The notes: a model not told the origin generated them from the letters alone. DNA of 64,000 nt from Heterohyrax brucei (GCA_028571685.1 CM053141.1:70603833-70667832); one strand, 5' to 3'. Counted from the stretch's first letter, positions 12,962-24,520 are shown. Program-made: numbers and translations.

Positions 12962-13180
12962 CAGGAGTCCATGGGTGGTGCAAATGGTGACTGTTTTCAG
13001 CTGCTGACTGGAAGGTTGAAGGTTCTAGTCCACCTAGAAGTATCTCACAAGAAAGGCGTGGTGATCTGCTAAAGCTCATCAGCCATTGCACGCCCTCGGG
13101 AGCACAGTTCCATTCAGACACACATGGGGTCACCACAAGTCAGAATCAAATTGATAGCAGCTGTTTTTTTTTTTTCCCCT
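12962..13180 (+). repeat. AfroSINE, full length, long form
   Basis: Head 'agtccatgggtggtgcaaat' is followed by 'agctgctgactggaaggttg', the internal 'acacacatggggtcaccaca' and the tail 'agtcagaatcaaattgatag', ending in a T-run. It belongs to the longer AfroSINE form that contains the 'tctgacacacatggggtca' block, also seen in the SINE split by the provirus at 23509. Confidence 0.85.
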
Positions 13181-13460
13181 TGGTATGGGAAGCATTTATG
13201 AAAAATTAAAGTTTAGAAAGATAACCATTACAGCTTAGCCTTACTTAGTTTGACTTTTTCTATTTCAAAGGATTTCAAAGGATTTTTAATAGGCTGCAGT
13301 TTTTAAGACTGAAAGTCCAGTGGGCAAAGTGTTCTTTGTAGAAACAAAAGTGTGTGTTCGTTGTTAGTGAACTAGTAGAAAGCTAACTACATGTAATAGT
13401 TTGGTTTTTTAGCTGCTTGTTTCTAGCTACTATTTTTGTAAGGAATGGTGTTGACTTTAG

Positions 13461-13477
13461 AAAAGACGCTGATCTAA
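13461..13477. repeat. Target-site duplication of 5'-truncated L1 (left copy)
   Basis: 'aaaagacgctgatctaa' recurs at 14786-14802 as 'aaaagacactgatctaa', 16 of 17 bases identical. It brackets the L1 fragment. Confidence 0.88.
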
Positions 13478-14785
13478 TATACCGTTTGATCCAGTAATTC
13501 CACTGCTCGGAATATATCCTACTGAATCAAGGCCATTCATACCAACTGATACATGCACAGGAATGTTTATTACAGCACAGTCCACAATAGCCAAAAGATG
13601 GAATCAACCCAGATGCCCAACAACAGAGGAATGGATAGGTAAATTGTGGTACTTATACTGAATGGAACACTATGCAGTGATGATTTTAGGAAACATCTTA
13701 TAACCTGGTTTCAATTGGAGGACATTATGTTGAGTGAAAGTAGTCAGTGACAAAAGGACAAATACCATATGAGACCCCTACGATAAGAACTTAAAAACAG
13801 ACTCATGCATGGAAGAAAAGACTCTTTGACGGCTGCAAGGGTCGGGAGGAAGGGAGGACGAGAGGGGGAGGGTTTAGATTAGATAGGTGATAGAAATTTG
13901 GTTGGGTGAAATTTGGGACAACACGCATTAGAAAGAAGATCAGTATTAACTGGACTTCACCATAACATGATTACTCCTCCCATCTGAACCCAATACTGAA
14001 AGGGTAGAGTAGCAGAGGTGGAAGTCCAGGGACCGTGCTCTCAGGGGAAATCGAGGCTAAATTGGCACAACTAGCATTTTTCTGAGAAAACCTTCTGCAC
14101 CCCACATTGGTGAATGGTGCATGGGGTCTTAAATGAGCTGTGAAGCTGCCATGTGAGGGTACAGTAAATGGTCCAAACTCTGCAGGAACAGATGATCACC
14201 AAAGACCAAAATGACATGGGGCAAAGAGAACCCAGGAGACAGAGAGACCCACGTGAGTGGGTGACTATATTGACTTGTGACTGGAAGAACTGGATGGTGC
14301 CTACCGCCAACAGTGATAGCCGTGATGGAGCTCACAAAGTTGAGTCTGACTGGCAACACAAAAATAAAAAGGGGTATACCCTGGGATCTCCACTAAAAGC
14401 CTGGAATTGATGGTCCAGGGGCCTCGGAGTTCCCCTGGGAGCATGGCACCTGACCCTGCTGCTGCCCCTGTCCGTAAATCATAATGGAAGTCAACTCTTT
14501 GGGCAGGAATTGATTGGTCTTGGTGATACAGAGTGACCTGATCGTATCATGTGTACACTTTATGGTTCTGTGCATCCATAGGATGTCGTCCTGCTGACCT
14601 CTTGCTGAAGGTGGGGGAGTAGGTGGAGAAGAGGGGATAGGAGATTGCTGGGAGGATAAGACTTGTGTGGAACAGAGAGGAAGAGTGTGCTGTCACTGAG
14701 CAGGGAGAGCAGTGGGAGCTGCATGTAGGTGGGTGTGGAAATTTATATGGGAATGTACATTTTCACTCAATCATAGTAAAAGAAA
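13478..14785 (+). mobile_element. 5'-truncated LINE-1 (ORF2 end plus 3'UTR)
   Basis: Begins inside the ORF2 C-terminal region: complementary in content to 5490-5800 of the long L1, including 'gccaaaagatggaatcaacc' and 'cagatgcccaacaacagagg'. It runs through the 3'UTR to 'gggaatgtacattttcactc' and an A-rich tail. The flanking 17-bp duplication shows a complete insertion event with abortive reverse transcription. It is the same L1 lineage as the full-length copy upstream, in the opposite orientation, so the two could pair as inverted repeats. Confidence 0.92.
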
Positions 14786-14802
14786 AAAAGACACTGATCT
14801 AA

Positions 14803-16260
14803 GTTCTGTGGATGTTTTCTGTCATGTCTGAAGGTGATACAGCCATGTGTGGTACATGTGTGATACAAGTGTGTAGTGATACAGGTGTGTGGGCATGGTG
14901 TAAAGTGTTAGCTCTTGATTATATTGCATAAATGTTTAGCCAGCCAAGTGCCGTTGAGATTGTCTCTATGTCCGAATCTTATATGCATGAGGATTGTTAA
15001 ATATTTTCACTGTTGAGTAAACTTTTGCTTTGGCTTGGTTGTTTCATGTGGCAGGACCTGTCTTCCATCTATAGTCATTCTAGCTTCTAGGTTATGTTTT
15101 AGCACACTTCCTGCTAGCTTCAGGTGCCTCTGCTTTAGATCGCATCTGTGCCAAGTACAACAAAATGAATGACCTGTTTTCCGATATACTGCTCTACGCC
15201 ATTGGTTATACTGGATACATCAGTAAGGGCACATGCAGTTTCAGCACACCCATCTGAGAGGGTATGGAGTAACCGTGGGAATGTCCTGGTATTCAAACGT
15301 CTTGAAGTGATGTCTGGATCCATTTCTGTTCATGGTTTCTATGTGAGTTTGGTGAGCTGAGCCTCACCATTTAATTCCCATAATTGTCATTCTGTAGGGT
15401 TGAATTCATTAAAAGTTGAACCAGCAGGAATGGCTGGAACCCTATGCTGCACTGAGAGGGTAAGGATGAAAAGGAGTTGCTATGCCCTGATAACTCTTAC
15501 TCTGTTTTCTTCTGACAAAGAAAGTATTTCCACAGGAATCTTTTAGATGTTGGTGAGTAGTGTCTTTTCTAGTACTTCTGGAATGAGATAAGTAGGACAG
15601 CATGATTACAATATTGTACAGGATGAATTTATAGGAGAGTTATTTTGATTCTAGGTTCACTGATTTTTAGGATCCAAGAACTTAGGCTGACTTTCACCTA
15701 GCTGTGAGAGGGGTAGGGGAAAGACCTTTGTTAGATCACAACTGGTCACTAAGGCCAGCAGTACACATCCACTGAGGACCTTCCTATGATAGCCTTACAG
15801 TATAGAGGGGCCAGAAATGCAGTTAATTGAAGAGGAACATTTTGTAAAATTCTATTTAAAGTCCCTGAATTTAAATTTGTATCCGTAGTGTTGCCTCATC
15901 AGAATAGAACCACAAAAGGGCCTCTGTCAGGCATTTCAACGTTTATCCTGTTCTTGAAAAAGAAATTTTAGAGGAGGATCTAAGGGTATCTTAGTAACAG
16001 TGTCTTAAGTGTCAGTAACTGTTCTCTTTTTGCAATTGAGCTTTAGTGAAAATGAAGACAGTTGGTTGCTTTGATCTTCATAAAAATCCTTCATGTTTGT
16101 GAAGACCATTAATTGTGGTTTGGGACTCTTCAGGCTATCTGATCTCATGTGGCTTTATCATTTTATCTTAGATCTGCTCTGAAATGTGAACACTTAGAGA
16201 ATCCAGGGCCAGGCCCAATCTGTACCATACCATAATTAGAATTTTTCCCGTGTCACAGAG
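14803..16260. other. Non-coding stretch, no recognised element
   Basis: Contains a 'gtgtggtacatgtgtgatac'-type imperfect TG repeat near 14843-14895. Two overlapping opposite-strand frames of about 60 codons at 15135-15360 have no recognisable domain. Probably non-coding. Confidence 0.4.
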
Positions 16261-16262
16261 AG

Positions 16263-16455
16263 AAGGAGCCCTGATGGTACAGTGGTTAAAGCACTTGACT
16301 GCTAGCTAAATCATCAGCAGTTAGAACCCACTAGCTGCTCCACAGGGGAAAGATGTAGCAATCTGCTCCCATAACAATTACAGCCTTGGAAACCCTAGAG
16401 GGTTGTCCTGTAGTGTTGCTGTGAGTTGGAATCAACTTATCAGCAATGGGTGGGT
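16263..16455 (+). repeat. AfroSINE, full length
   Basis: Head 'ggagccctgatggtacagtg', tRNA-like 'ttgactgctagctaaatcat', middle 'ccttggaaaccctagagggt', tail 'tgtgagttggaatcaactta'. All four landmarks are present in order. Confidence 0.9.
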
Positions 16456-16603
16456 AAGGAGAGAAGTTGTCACGTGATTCCTTACTTTAAGTGAGCCCTG
16501 GTGACAATTCTGTACTTTAGTCCAACTCTTGTCTCTACTGTATACTGACTCTGCTTATCCTTTTTAATTGAGCTTTTTCCTTCCCACATGCTTCCCCTCT
16601 TGT

Positions 16604-16745
16604 TAATGGGTGTTAGGTACTGTTGAGTTGGTTCTGAGTCATAGTGACCCTGTGTACAACAGAGCAAAACACTGCCCAGTCAGTCCTGTGCTGTCCTCAC
16701 AATCATTGTTTCTCTTGTTCTTCACAACTGTCTTTCTCTTACTTC
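16604..16745 (-). mobile_element. RTE LINE 3'-end fragment
   Basis: 'gagttggttctgagtcatag' followed by 'tgaccctgtgtacaacagag' matches the 3' terminal region of the RTE copies at 231-3304 and 39600-39760. Only the last part is present, as expected for heavy 5' truncation. Confidence 0.75.
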
Positions 16746-17037
16746 TGTGATTTGTTTTCCTTCGTAACTCGAACCCTGTTAAACTTCACCCCAGCACCTT
16801 ATTGTTTATTTGACCTGCCTTGATCTTAAAAATCCAGTGACTTCAAGGTCATTTGGAACTCTGAGCCTGCTCTGGTTACTTTCAAGTGTTGGTTCCTAAA
16901 GTTGGTGAATAACATCTGCAGTGACTACGTAACCTTAACTGAAAGTTTCTGATTAAAAAATTATCTCGTTGTCCTAACAATCATTAAAATGCACATTAAC
17001 TGACATTACTATATTATACAATATTTTCTTTAAGAAA

Positions 17038-17223
17038 AGGAGCCCTGTTGGCACAGTGATTAAAATGATCAACTGCTAACCAAAAGGTTGGTGGTTTAAA
17101 CCACCAGCAGCTCAGTGGGAGAAAAATGTAGCAGTCAGCTTCTAGAGATTTATGACCTTGGAAATCCTGTGGGGATCCTATGAGCTGGAATCAACTTAAC
17201 GGCAGTTTTTTTTTTTTTTTTTA
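17038..17223 (+). repeat. AfroSINE, full length
   Basis: Head 'ggagccctgttggcacagtg', 'ctgctaaccaaaaggttggt', tail 'gagctggaatcaacttaacg' and a terminal T-run. Followed after about a dozen bases by a second SINE in the same orientation. Confidence 0.9.
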
Positions 17224-17235
17224 AATCCTTATGGA

Positions 17236-17440
17236 AAGCCACCCTCATGTCACAGTGGTTAAGTGCTTGGCTGTTGACTGAAAGGTCAGTAGTTCAAACT
17301 TACCAGCTGCTTTGTGGGAGGAAGATGTGGCAGTCTGCTTCTATAACGATTTGCAGCCTTGAAACCCTTGGGTTAGTTCTACTCTGTCCTGTAGGGTCAC
17401 TATGAGTCGTAATGAATTCGATGACTGGGTTTTCATCCTT
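17236..17440 (+). repeat. AfroSINE, full length
   Basis: 'gtcacagtggttaagtgctt', 'ggctgttgactgaaaggtca', 'tctactctgtcctgtagggt', 'tatgagtcgtaatgaattcg'. Tandem neighbour of the previous AfroSINE; the two differ at many positions, so they look like separate insertions rather than a duplication. Confidence 0.9.
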
Positions 17441-17654
17441 ACGGAAAGCAGTGGTGAAAGATCTCAAATTATATTTTCTAAGTCCTTCTATATGGTAATG
17501 TTGATCTGTCAGGTTTTTTTTTTTTTAATGTTATTTGGGTACATCTAGACTGGGCCTCTTCTGTTGGAAAGCTTTATGTATATTGTAAGAATATGATGTG
17601 GAAACTTTGACACGGAATTCTTGCAACTGCATCAGTCACTTTAAGTAATAATTA

Positions 17655-17910
17655 ATCTGTGCATGGTGATGGAAAAGGCTCTCACTTTGGAAAATTCTTT
17701 TCCTGTTCTACCGCTTAGTGGACATGTGACCTTCGGCAAGTCAGTTAGCTTCATATGTCTGTTTGATCACTTGTGAAATGGGGACCACAGTACCTGCCTT
17801 GTCTGCCTCACTGGATTGCTAACTTGAGGATTGAGTAATCAATATAAAAGCATTTGGAGAACTTTGCAATGTTTTGCTAGTATAAATATTTAGTGTTATT
17901 GCTTGCCATT
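17655..17910 (+). repeat. MIR SINE relic
   Basis: Contains 'acatgtgaccttcggcaagt' and 'tcacttgtgaaatggggacc', the conserved core of the ancient mammalian MIR family, followed by the usual 'ggattgagtaatcaatataa' zone. Old and diverged. Confidence 0.8.
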
Positions 17911-19080
17911 AATTTATATAAATTTGAAATATGCAAAGAGCTTAATATTTCATTTTTCTCTTGTGATTTTTTTTTAAAAAAACACATAACCCTTGAGCAG
18001 CCCTATAGATTTGTGTTTGTTCATTGTCTAGAAATGCAAAGTATTTAATGTATTTTTCTGCCAGTGATTGCTTCTTAACTTGAAGCAAAAATTTCACATA
18101 TTGTCAGCTATCAATTTTCAGAAGATTTTCAACCTTCTTTTTCTTACCTTTAAGCATTAGATAGGTATTCCTATTACTCTTTCCCTGGCCTTGATTATGA
18201 TCACATCATCCGGACAGTTGACCCTTCTACATGAGCTTTCTCCGTGTACTTGTCAGAGTTCTGTAAGAAGGAAAATAAAATCATATGCTGAAGCAAACAT
18301 AGGTATTTGGCTTCTTTTCTAGGACTGCTGAAAGTTTGAGGAAGTGACTTTTAGAAGAACCAGAGCAGTAAGACTTTTGGTGAAGATGTTGCGCCTATTT
18401 TATTTGTCTGAATTCTGTAATTCTGTAATTCTGGATGTGTCCACTGCTGGTTCTGCTCCTTATACTTTTGTATGGCTATCTACTGTTGTTCTGGCCTTGT
18501 GAGGCCTTTGGGGCATCTCAAAGTAGATTGATAGCGGCTTCCAGTATAGGCTAGTAGATAAGAATTGAGCCTTTTGATTTCAGCATACTATGTGACTGTT
18601 ACCAAGTATGGTGTGCTAAGTGACTTATATAACCTCTTTGAACTTTATTTTTTTCTTCTGCAAAACTCATTTACAGGGACACTGACTTAGAGAGTAACTT
18701 AGGTTAGCAACTTGCCTAGTTTACAAAATCAGGTGGAGCTGAGATTATCATTGCTGCAGCTGTTGTTAAGCATTGGTATTATACCAGTTTCCTCTTACCA
18801 CAAATTTTGTATACTAAGAAATTTTGAAGAAAATAAATAGAAATTTTATTGTGATAATAGGGAATTTCAGATACTTTTCTGGAGATGGTTTATTAAACAT
18901 TCAATACTTGGATAAAATAAAAAAAAGGAATTCAATACTTAGAGGGAAAAGTAGGAACAGCAGTAGGAGCCCTAATACATGACATAGACAGTGTACAAAC
19001 TGTAACTACAATGGGCAAATAACAGAAGAGACACTAGGTAAGTGGGAGCTCCAAAAAGCAAACATTTATGCTGACCAGAA
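17911..19080. other. Non-coding stretch with possible MIR remnant
   Basis: Mostly AT-rich unique sequence. A weak MIR-like segment lies at 18590-18730 ('ataacctctttgaactttat'). 'attctgtaattctgtaattc' near 18411 is a small slippage repeat. No coding evidence. Confidence 0.4.
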
Positions 19081-19084
19081 GACT

Positions 19085-19635
19085 GGTTTATATGGCCTTT
19101 TCTGTCTCTGGAGCTAATATTTTCCTTGTGTCTTTGGTGTTCATTCTCCTTTGCTCCAGGTGAGTTGAGATCAGTTGATGCCCCTTAGATGGCTGCTTGC
19201 TAGTTTTCAAAATCCCAGAAGCCCCTCACCAAAGTGGAATACAGAACATTTTCTTAGTTAACTTTGTTATGCCAATTGATCTAGATGTCCCTGGAAACTG
19301 CAGTCCCCAAGCAACACCTCAACAACAAAAAGACAAATAACACTCTTCAGATACGAATGAATTGGACTTGGCAATGCAGAGTGACCATATATTGAATGCA
19401 CTTTATGGTTCTCTGCATCTATAGGATATCATCCTGCTCACCTCTGGCTGGAGGAAGGAGAGTGGGTGGAGAGGAGGGGAAAGGAGACTGTTGGGAGGAT
19501 GAGACATGTATGGAGCAGAGAGGAATAGTGTGCTGTCACTGGGCAGGGAGAGCAGTGGGAGCTGCATATAGGTGGGCATGTAAATTTATATGGGAATGTA
19601 CATTTTCACCCAGTTATAATAAATAAATAAATAGA
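19085..19635 (+). mobile_element. L1 3' fragment with 5' inversion (twin-primed)
   Basis: 19320-19635 reads as sense L1 3'UTR ('gagtgaccatatattgaatg', 'gggaatgtacattttcaccc', A-rich tail). 19085-19315 reads as antisense L1 3'UTR ('ttgtgtctttggtgttcatt', 'gttatgccaattgatctaga'), matching the antisense segment at 42400-42600. A head-to-head arrangement of 3'UTR parts is what twin priming leaves behind. No clean flanking duplication could be assigned. Confidence 0.75.
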
Positions 19636-19639
19636 CAAA

Positions 19640-21150
19640 TAGCAATTAAAAAATAGGCAAAGGATGTGGATAGACACTTCACCAAGGAAGACATTCAAGT
19701 GGCTAGTAGATACATATGGAAATGAGGAAATGATCAAAATTATTACCCACTGGAGGAATGCAAATCAAAACAACAGTGAGATACCATCTCACCTCAACAA
19801 GGCTAGCATTAACCCAAAAGACACAGATTAATACGTTTCTGGTTGTAGAAAAACTGAAGGACTTACACACTGCTGGTAGGAATGTAAAATGGTACAAACA
19901 TTTTGGAAATAGGTTTGACACTTCCTTAAAAAGCTAGAAATAGAAATACCATACAATCTAGCAATCTCACTCCTTAGAATATATCCTAGAGAAATAAGAA
20001 CTATAACATGACTAGATATGTGCATACTCATGTTCATTGCAGCAGTGTCCATGATAGCCAAAAGATAGAAACAACGTAGGTGCCCATCAACAGGCAAATG
20101 TGTAAACAGATTATGGTACATACACACAATGGAATACTATGTGACAACAAAGAACAGTGAAGAGTATGCCAAACATTTTACAATATGGATGAATCTGGAG
20201 GGCATTGTGCTAAGTGAAATTAGTTGCTAAAGGAAAAATATTGCATGAGACCATTATTATAAGAACTCAAGAAAAGGTTTAAACATAGAAGAAAGCATTC
20301 TTTGATGGTTACAAGGGTAGGGAAGGAAAGGGAGGAGTATCTACTAACTAGATATTAGACAAGAATCATCTTAGGTGAAGGGAAGGGCAACACACGATAT
20401 AGGGCAAATCAGCACAACTGGTTCAAATGAAGAAGTTACTTGAATATAACCAAACACTTTGAGGTACTGAGGAGCTGTGGTCTGGGGACCACACTTCTAG
20501 ATCTTTTGGCATAATCAAGTTTACTAAGAAGATGTTCTGCATCCTATTTTGATGAGTGGCATCCGGGGTCTTAAAAGCTAGTGAGCAGCTAAACATCTAG
20601 GATGCATCAATTGGTCCAAACCTACCTGGAGCAACGGAGACTGAAAAACACCCAAGACTCTAGGAAAATATTAGCTCAAGAGACAGAAGTACCACATAAG
20701 CCAGAGACACCATTAGCCTGAGACCTGAAGAACTACATGGTGCCTGGCTACCACCAGTGACTGCCTTGACAGGGAATGCAACAGAGAGTCTATAGAGTAG
20801 GAGAAAAGTGTAAAAAGACCATATTTAATGGTGTGACAAAGACTGGAGGAACCCCTTAAACTATAGCCCATGGATGCTCTGTTAACCCAGAACTAAAACC
20901 ATTTCTGAAACCCACTCTTCAACAAAGAGTAGATTGGACTATAAAACAAAAAATAATACTGTGAGGAATGTGCTTGTTAGTTCAATCAGATATATGAGAC
21001 CAAATGAGCAGTTTCTGTCTGGAGGCATGATGTGACGTCAGGCAGGGACACAAGAAACCTGGGGGACTAAGTGTGCTGTCACATTGAAGGCATTGTGACT
21101 GACATCTTGTAATGATACATATATAAACTTTTGTATGAGAAATTAATTTG
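19640..21150 (+). mobile_element. Older LINE-1 fragment (ORF2 C-terminus and 3'UTR)
   Basis: 'gatagacacttcaccaagga', 'tggctagtagatacatatgg' and 'gatagccaaaagatagaaac' are landmarks of the ORF2 C-terminal coding region. The 3'UTR follows, ending near 'gagaaattaatttgatccg'. The reading frame is closed throughout. More diverged from the full-length L1 than the piece at 13478. It directly abuts the twin-primed fragment, which may have inserted into its 5' part. Confidence 0.85.
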
Positions 21151-23125
21151 ATCCGTAATCTTTCCTCTAAAGCACAATTAAAAGTAAAAGGAATTTAATA
21201 CCTTATACCTATGGTACATCATTTATGATGACTTAATTTTAAATTATTACATTTTCAAGTGTGTTAAGGCCACTAGGGGAGGATCTTGGTAACGCCAAAG
21301 AAATACTTCATATGATACAAAGATCATTTTTAATGTGCCAAGTTTAAATTGAGTAGAAAATATTTTCAGAATAGGTGAGTTACAGTAAATGAAAACAAAA
21401 GCTACATAGAAAATGTTCTTGGTTAACAGCTGTCTCAGTTGTTTATGGTAATGTCAATGTCAAAAACAGAATTCTGGGTAATAATGTGCAATTAATTGTA
21501 CTCATTTTAATTTGACACATCTGGGGAGGACTTTTCTGAGTATCTGTTGATTAGTGTAAACTAGCTATCTGTCTGTCTTTCTCTGTATCTCTGTCTATGT
21601 CTGTATCAATAAATATAAGTTACTAGAAATCCAAGGCATATATATAGAATGTTTTTTGTGAAAGTATTTTTATTTTATGTAAACTTGAAAGATGCTGAAT
21701 GTTATGATATACCCTTAAGTGTAGTATGTAAAAGTTTTCTCTCTTTTGCTGTATATGTATGTGTGCATGTATATATATATATTATGTATAATATATGTAT
21801 ATTATATATATACACATGCACACACATATATCTTTATTTGTATCTGTAGGATTGCTATGAGTCAGAATCTACTTGGTAGCCATGACTTTGACTTTTTGTA
21901 TCTATTTCTGTGTCTCCCTATTCTCTCTCTGTTTAGATCTCAGTCTCACGACAAGAGAAACTTCCCAAAGACAAGAAAATTTAGTCTTAATTCTGATTTA
22001 ACTATAATTGGACCTGAAACTTGGGACATAATTATTTTTCTCATTGTGTTTCCTTTTCCTCTATCTTCCCACATAAACTCTTTTGTGCTTGTGTGCCACT
22101 GTTTGTTAAAGCCCACCTCTTTCAGTGGTCTATTTTTTGGCCTTACTCCATAGGCTAGTCCTGGCTTGCAGAACAGCGCACATTCACCTTTCTCTGTGGT
22201 AGTGTTTCTTTGCATATTAGAGGTAGTAGGTGTTGTACCATCAGAAAACTCAGAGCAGTTTTTACACACTATGTCCTGACAGTGGATCCTGTGAAACCAT
22301 TTTCCTAGAAGTTCTAATATCTAAAACAACTTGTTTGCATTTCATTCATCCACTTTTGATTCCATTGCCAATTTGTACTAGGTATCCTAATGTGTTTTGA
22401 AATAGGTCTGTGGTAGCTATTAGCCAGTTGAGATGAAAAGAGAAGGGATGTGGTAGCACAGTCTTGTCTCTGATTTGATTAATGAAAATCTGTAGCACAC
22501 ATGAATGCAGTAACATAGTTCTTGGATTCTAAAGTGTGACTGCATTTTTTTTCCTCCATTAAGAGACTCTTGTTGAATTGTAATACTGAGCAGTCACAGT
22601 AGTACACAAGATTTATTTCTAGGGAGCAGTGTGTCTCTTGCTCCATTTAAGATGTTCCTAGGACTGAAAGTGTGAAAGTTTCCTTGTATGTTCAACCTGG
22701 GACGTCTTTATTAGTGTTTCTTGTCCTGTGGTTTACTTTGCTTTCAATAAGTCTTTAAAGATCCATGTTGCCATCATGTAAATTATGAAAGCTTTCAAGT
22801 GTTTACTGCATATAATTTTACAATTGTAGGTACCTAGAAGCAAGCTAGGATTGAAATATTCTACTACATGGAAAATTTTGTAGGTAATGAAAGCTATAAA
22901 ATAAATCCTTTTTTAGTGATTTCCCTACTTTTTAAGTAAGTTTTTTCAGGAGTCAGTTAAGCTCTTTCAGGAAAACCTTGATTTGGAAGTGAAATTATTG
23001 AACACCTAAATGTGTGTTTTGCTCTGTTTTATTTTCAGTCTGTCGTGAGAGCAGGAATGAATTGCATTAGCCACAGTTGTTAACAGTATGAGCAAAATGT
23101 GATTTTTTAGTAAGGTTTATTAAAT
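21151..23125. other. Non-coding AT-rich stretch with microsatellite
   Basis: A TA/TG microsatellite spans about 21745-21840 ('atgtatatatatatattatg'). A TCTG/TCTA-rich tract lies at 21567-21610. Open frames across the microsatellite encode only low-complexity peptide. Nothing else recognised. Confidence 0.5.
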
Positions 23126-23132
23126 ACCTAAC

Positions 23133-23250
23133 ACCCAAATCAAGTGTATTGCCATTGAGTCAATCAAAGTTATGAACTGTATAGGACAAGATAAACTGCT
23201 CTGTTTTGTCCTATAAAGTCATTATGCTCAGGTTGGTACTGCTGACTTTT
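23133..23250 (-). repeat. AfroSINE fragment, antisense
   Basis: 'taacacccaaatcaagtgta' and 'tgccattgagtcaatcaaag', then 'gttttgtcctataaagtcat', resemble a diverged antisense AfroSINE tail and middle. Assignment is tentative. Confidence 0.5.
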
Positions 23251-23261
23251 CCATTAGTGGT

Positions 23262-23388
23262 CAAGATCAGTGGTTAAGATCTACCAGCCACTCCTTGGAA
23301 ACCCTATGGGGGCAGTTCCATTCTGTCCTTGTAGGGTTGCTGTCCGTAAGAATCTACTCAATGGCACTGTTTTTTTTTTTTTTTTTTT
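23262..23388 (+). repeat. AfroSINE 3' half with T-run
   Basis: 'accagccactccttggaaac', 'cctatgggggcagttccatt', 'taagaatctactcaatggca' and a 20-base T-run. The 5' part of the SINE is missing or scrambled with the previous fragment. Confidence 0.75.
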
Positions 23389-23408
23389 CCCCAAATTGTG
23401 AAATAGTG

Positions 23409-23508
23409 GAATCCCTGTGTGGTGCACAGTTAAGCATTCCAGTACTAGCCAAGAGGTTGGTGGTTTGAAGCCAGTAAGAGGCACCTGGGAAGACAGATCT
23501 TGCTCTCT
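23409..23508 (+). repeat. AfroSINE 5' half, interrupted by provirus
   Basis: 'gtggaatccctgtgtggtgc', 'acagttaagcattccagtac' and 'gccaagaggttggtggtttg' are AfroSINE head and tRNA-like body. The SINE stops at the retroviral LTR and resumes at 27204. The last four bases, ctct (23505-23508), are the target duplication. Confidence 0.85.
23505..23508. repeat. Proviral 4-bp target duplication, left copy
   Basis: 'ctct' here and at 27204-27207 flanks the LTR-bounded element exactly. Four base pairs is usual for gammaretrovirus-like integration. Confidence 0.75.
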
Positions 23509-23929
23509 TGTTATAGAAAATGAAGAAGTGAATGACACCCAGGAGGAGGCAAGAGGCTGTTTATTACGCCGGCGGGCCAAAAAGGACCTGTGGAGGTTCC
23601 AACAAATGGCCCCTAGTGACGTTTTGGAAGGGTAGATATAGTGCAGTTTGAGGATGTCATGGTTGAGACAAATGGGGTGAGCGGGCAGAGTTCTGAGGGG
23701 GGGGGTATCCGGCCAGCCGGGGAGCCGGGCTGGGAAAGGAAAGGGGAAAGTGTCCTGCTGGTGGTCCTGTCAGGCGAGTGCTGGCTGGGAAGGGAAGGGG
23801 GAATTGTATCAGGCGCTGGCGGTCCTGTCAGGCGAGTGCCAGCTGGGAAGAGAAGGGAATATTGTATCAGGTGCCGGCGGGGGCAGCCAGGAGGGGAAGA
23901 AAAATTTTCAGCCTCAGTTATCCATATTA
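23509..23929 (-). repeat. 3' LTR of the provirus (421 bp)
   Basis: Same sequence as 26675-27203 apart from scattered substitutions and two missing 54-bp units. On the minus strand it follows the polypurine tract and ends in ACA next to the target duplication. A TATA-like 'ctatatcta' is at about 23634-23642 and a polyadenylation signal AATAAA at 23565-23560. One 54-bp unit (23713-23766) is followed by two 58-bp units starting with 'ggtcctgtcagg' (23763 and 23821). The 5' terminus reads TA rather than TG, probably a substitution. Confidence 0.88.
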
Positions 23930-23941
23930 TTCCCCCCTTTG
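23930..23941 (-). promoter_or_regulatory. Polypurine tract of the outer (class I) provirus
   Basis: Minus-strand AAAGGGGGGAA sits directly upstream of the 3' LTR, where plus-strand DNA synthesis is primed in retroviruses. Position and composition agree. Confidence 0.8.
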
Positions 23942-24024
23942 ATACTCCCCTTTGATAAGGGTGGGTATCACAACTCTTCAATTTCGGCCTGGGGAAGTTG
24001 TTGATAAGTTCGGAGGGTCAGGAC

Positions 24025-24520
24025 TCAGGAGATGGTTTTGTTGAGTAAGTTCTGTTCTAGTTGGTCTCGCAGGTGGCGCAGGAGGCAGGGTCTGAAGGTC
24101 AGGACTATGAATCTGAAGACGAGTGGCCCCCACAGGGGGGACCAGCCAGGTGGCCCAGTTTGACATGAGTTCCCATCTAGACTGGGTAAGTTTTTGTCCT
24201 TTCTGTTCGATTTTGCTTTTGAGCTCTGTAACCTTAGATGTGACAATGTTAGAAGTATTTATAAAACAACATTTTTGCCTAGCGCCATACATGTCCCGCC
24301 CTTCTCTGCCAGTAATAAGTCTAACACTTGTCTGTTTTGTAAAGTAACTGCTGCCAGGGAGTGAGATGCTTGTATAGCTTTAATGGCTGTGCGGAGAATT
24401 TCTTGGGAAGCCTGTCAAGAGTTACTTTGTAAACCTGTGTTTGTGGAGAAAAGGGAGGGGGGAAGTAATTAGGGGCAAGTCAGTGAGACTGGGCAGGCCT
24501 CAGTGTTATTAGGCATGCTG
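24025..24520 (-). pseudogene. env: Env transmembrane-subunit remnant, class I (gammaretrovirus-like)
   Basis: Degraded end of a retroviral envelope TM subunit, the membrane-anchored fusion part. From about 24440: QEILRTAIKAIQASHS, then an immunosuppressive-domain-like segment LQNRQVLDLLLAEKGG (about 24342-24295), then the CX6CC motif. The first Cys is at 24291-24289 and the CC pair at 24271-24266. Only 17 bases lie between them, so a one-base loss breaks the motif. After another frame change comes the hydrophobic anchor (LWGPLVFRF, then PCLLRHLRDQL) and a stop near 24028. An upstream TGA replaces a tryptophan-like codon. The cysteine pattern supports class I. Not functional. Confidence 0.8.

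Noticed and set aside
15135-15360. Opposite-strand overlapping frames of about 60 codons
   Set aside because: Length is within chance expectation and there is no family similarity.
17038-17440. tRNA genes in the SINE heads
   Set aside because: The AfroSINE head is tRNA-derived but lacks a foldable intact tRNA and is attached to the SINE body and tail.
21746-22153. 135-codon plus-strand frame
   Set aside because: It starts in a TA/TG microsatellite and continues in unique AT-rich DNA without domain similarity.
23641-24004. Plus-strand glycine-rich frames of 84-104 codons
   Set aside because: They fall inside the LTR U3 repeats, read against the retroviral orientation, and owe their length to tandem units.
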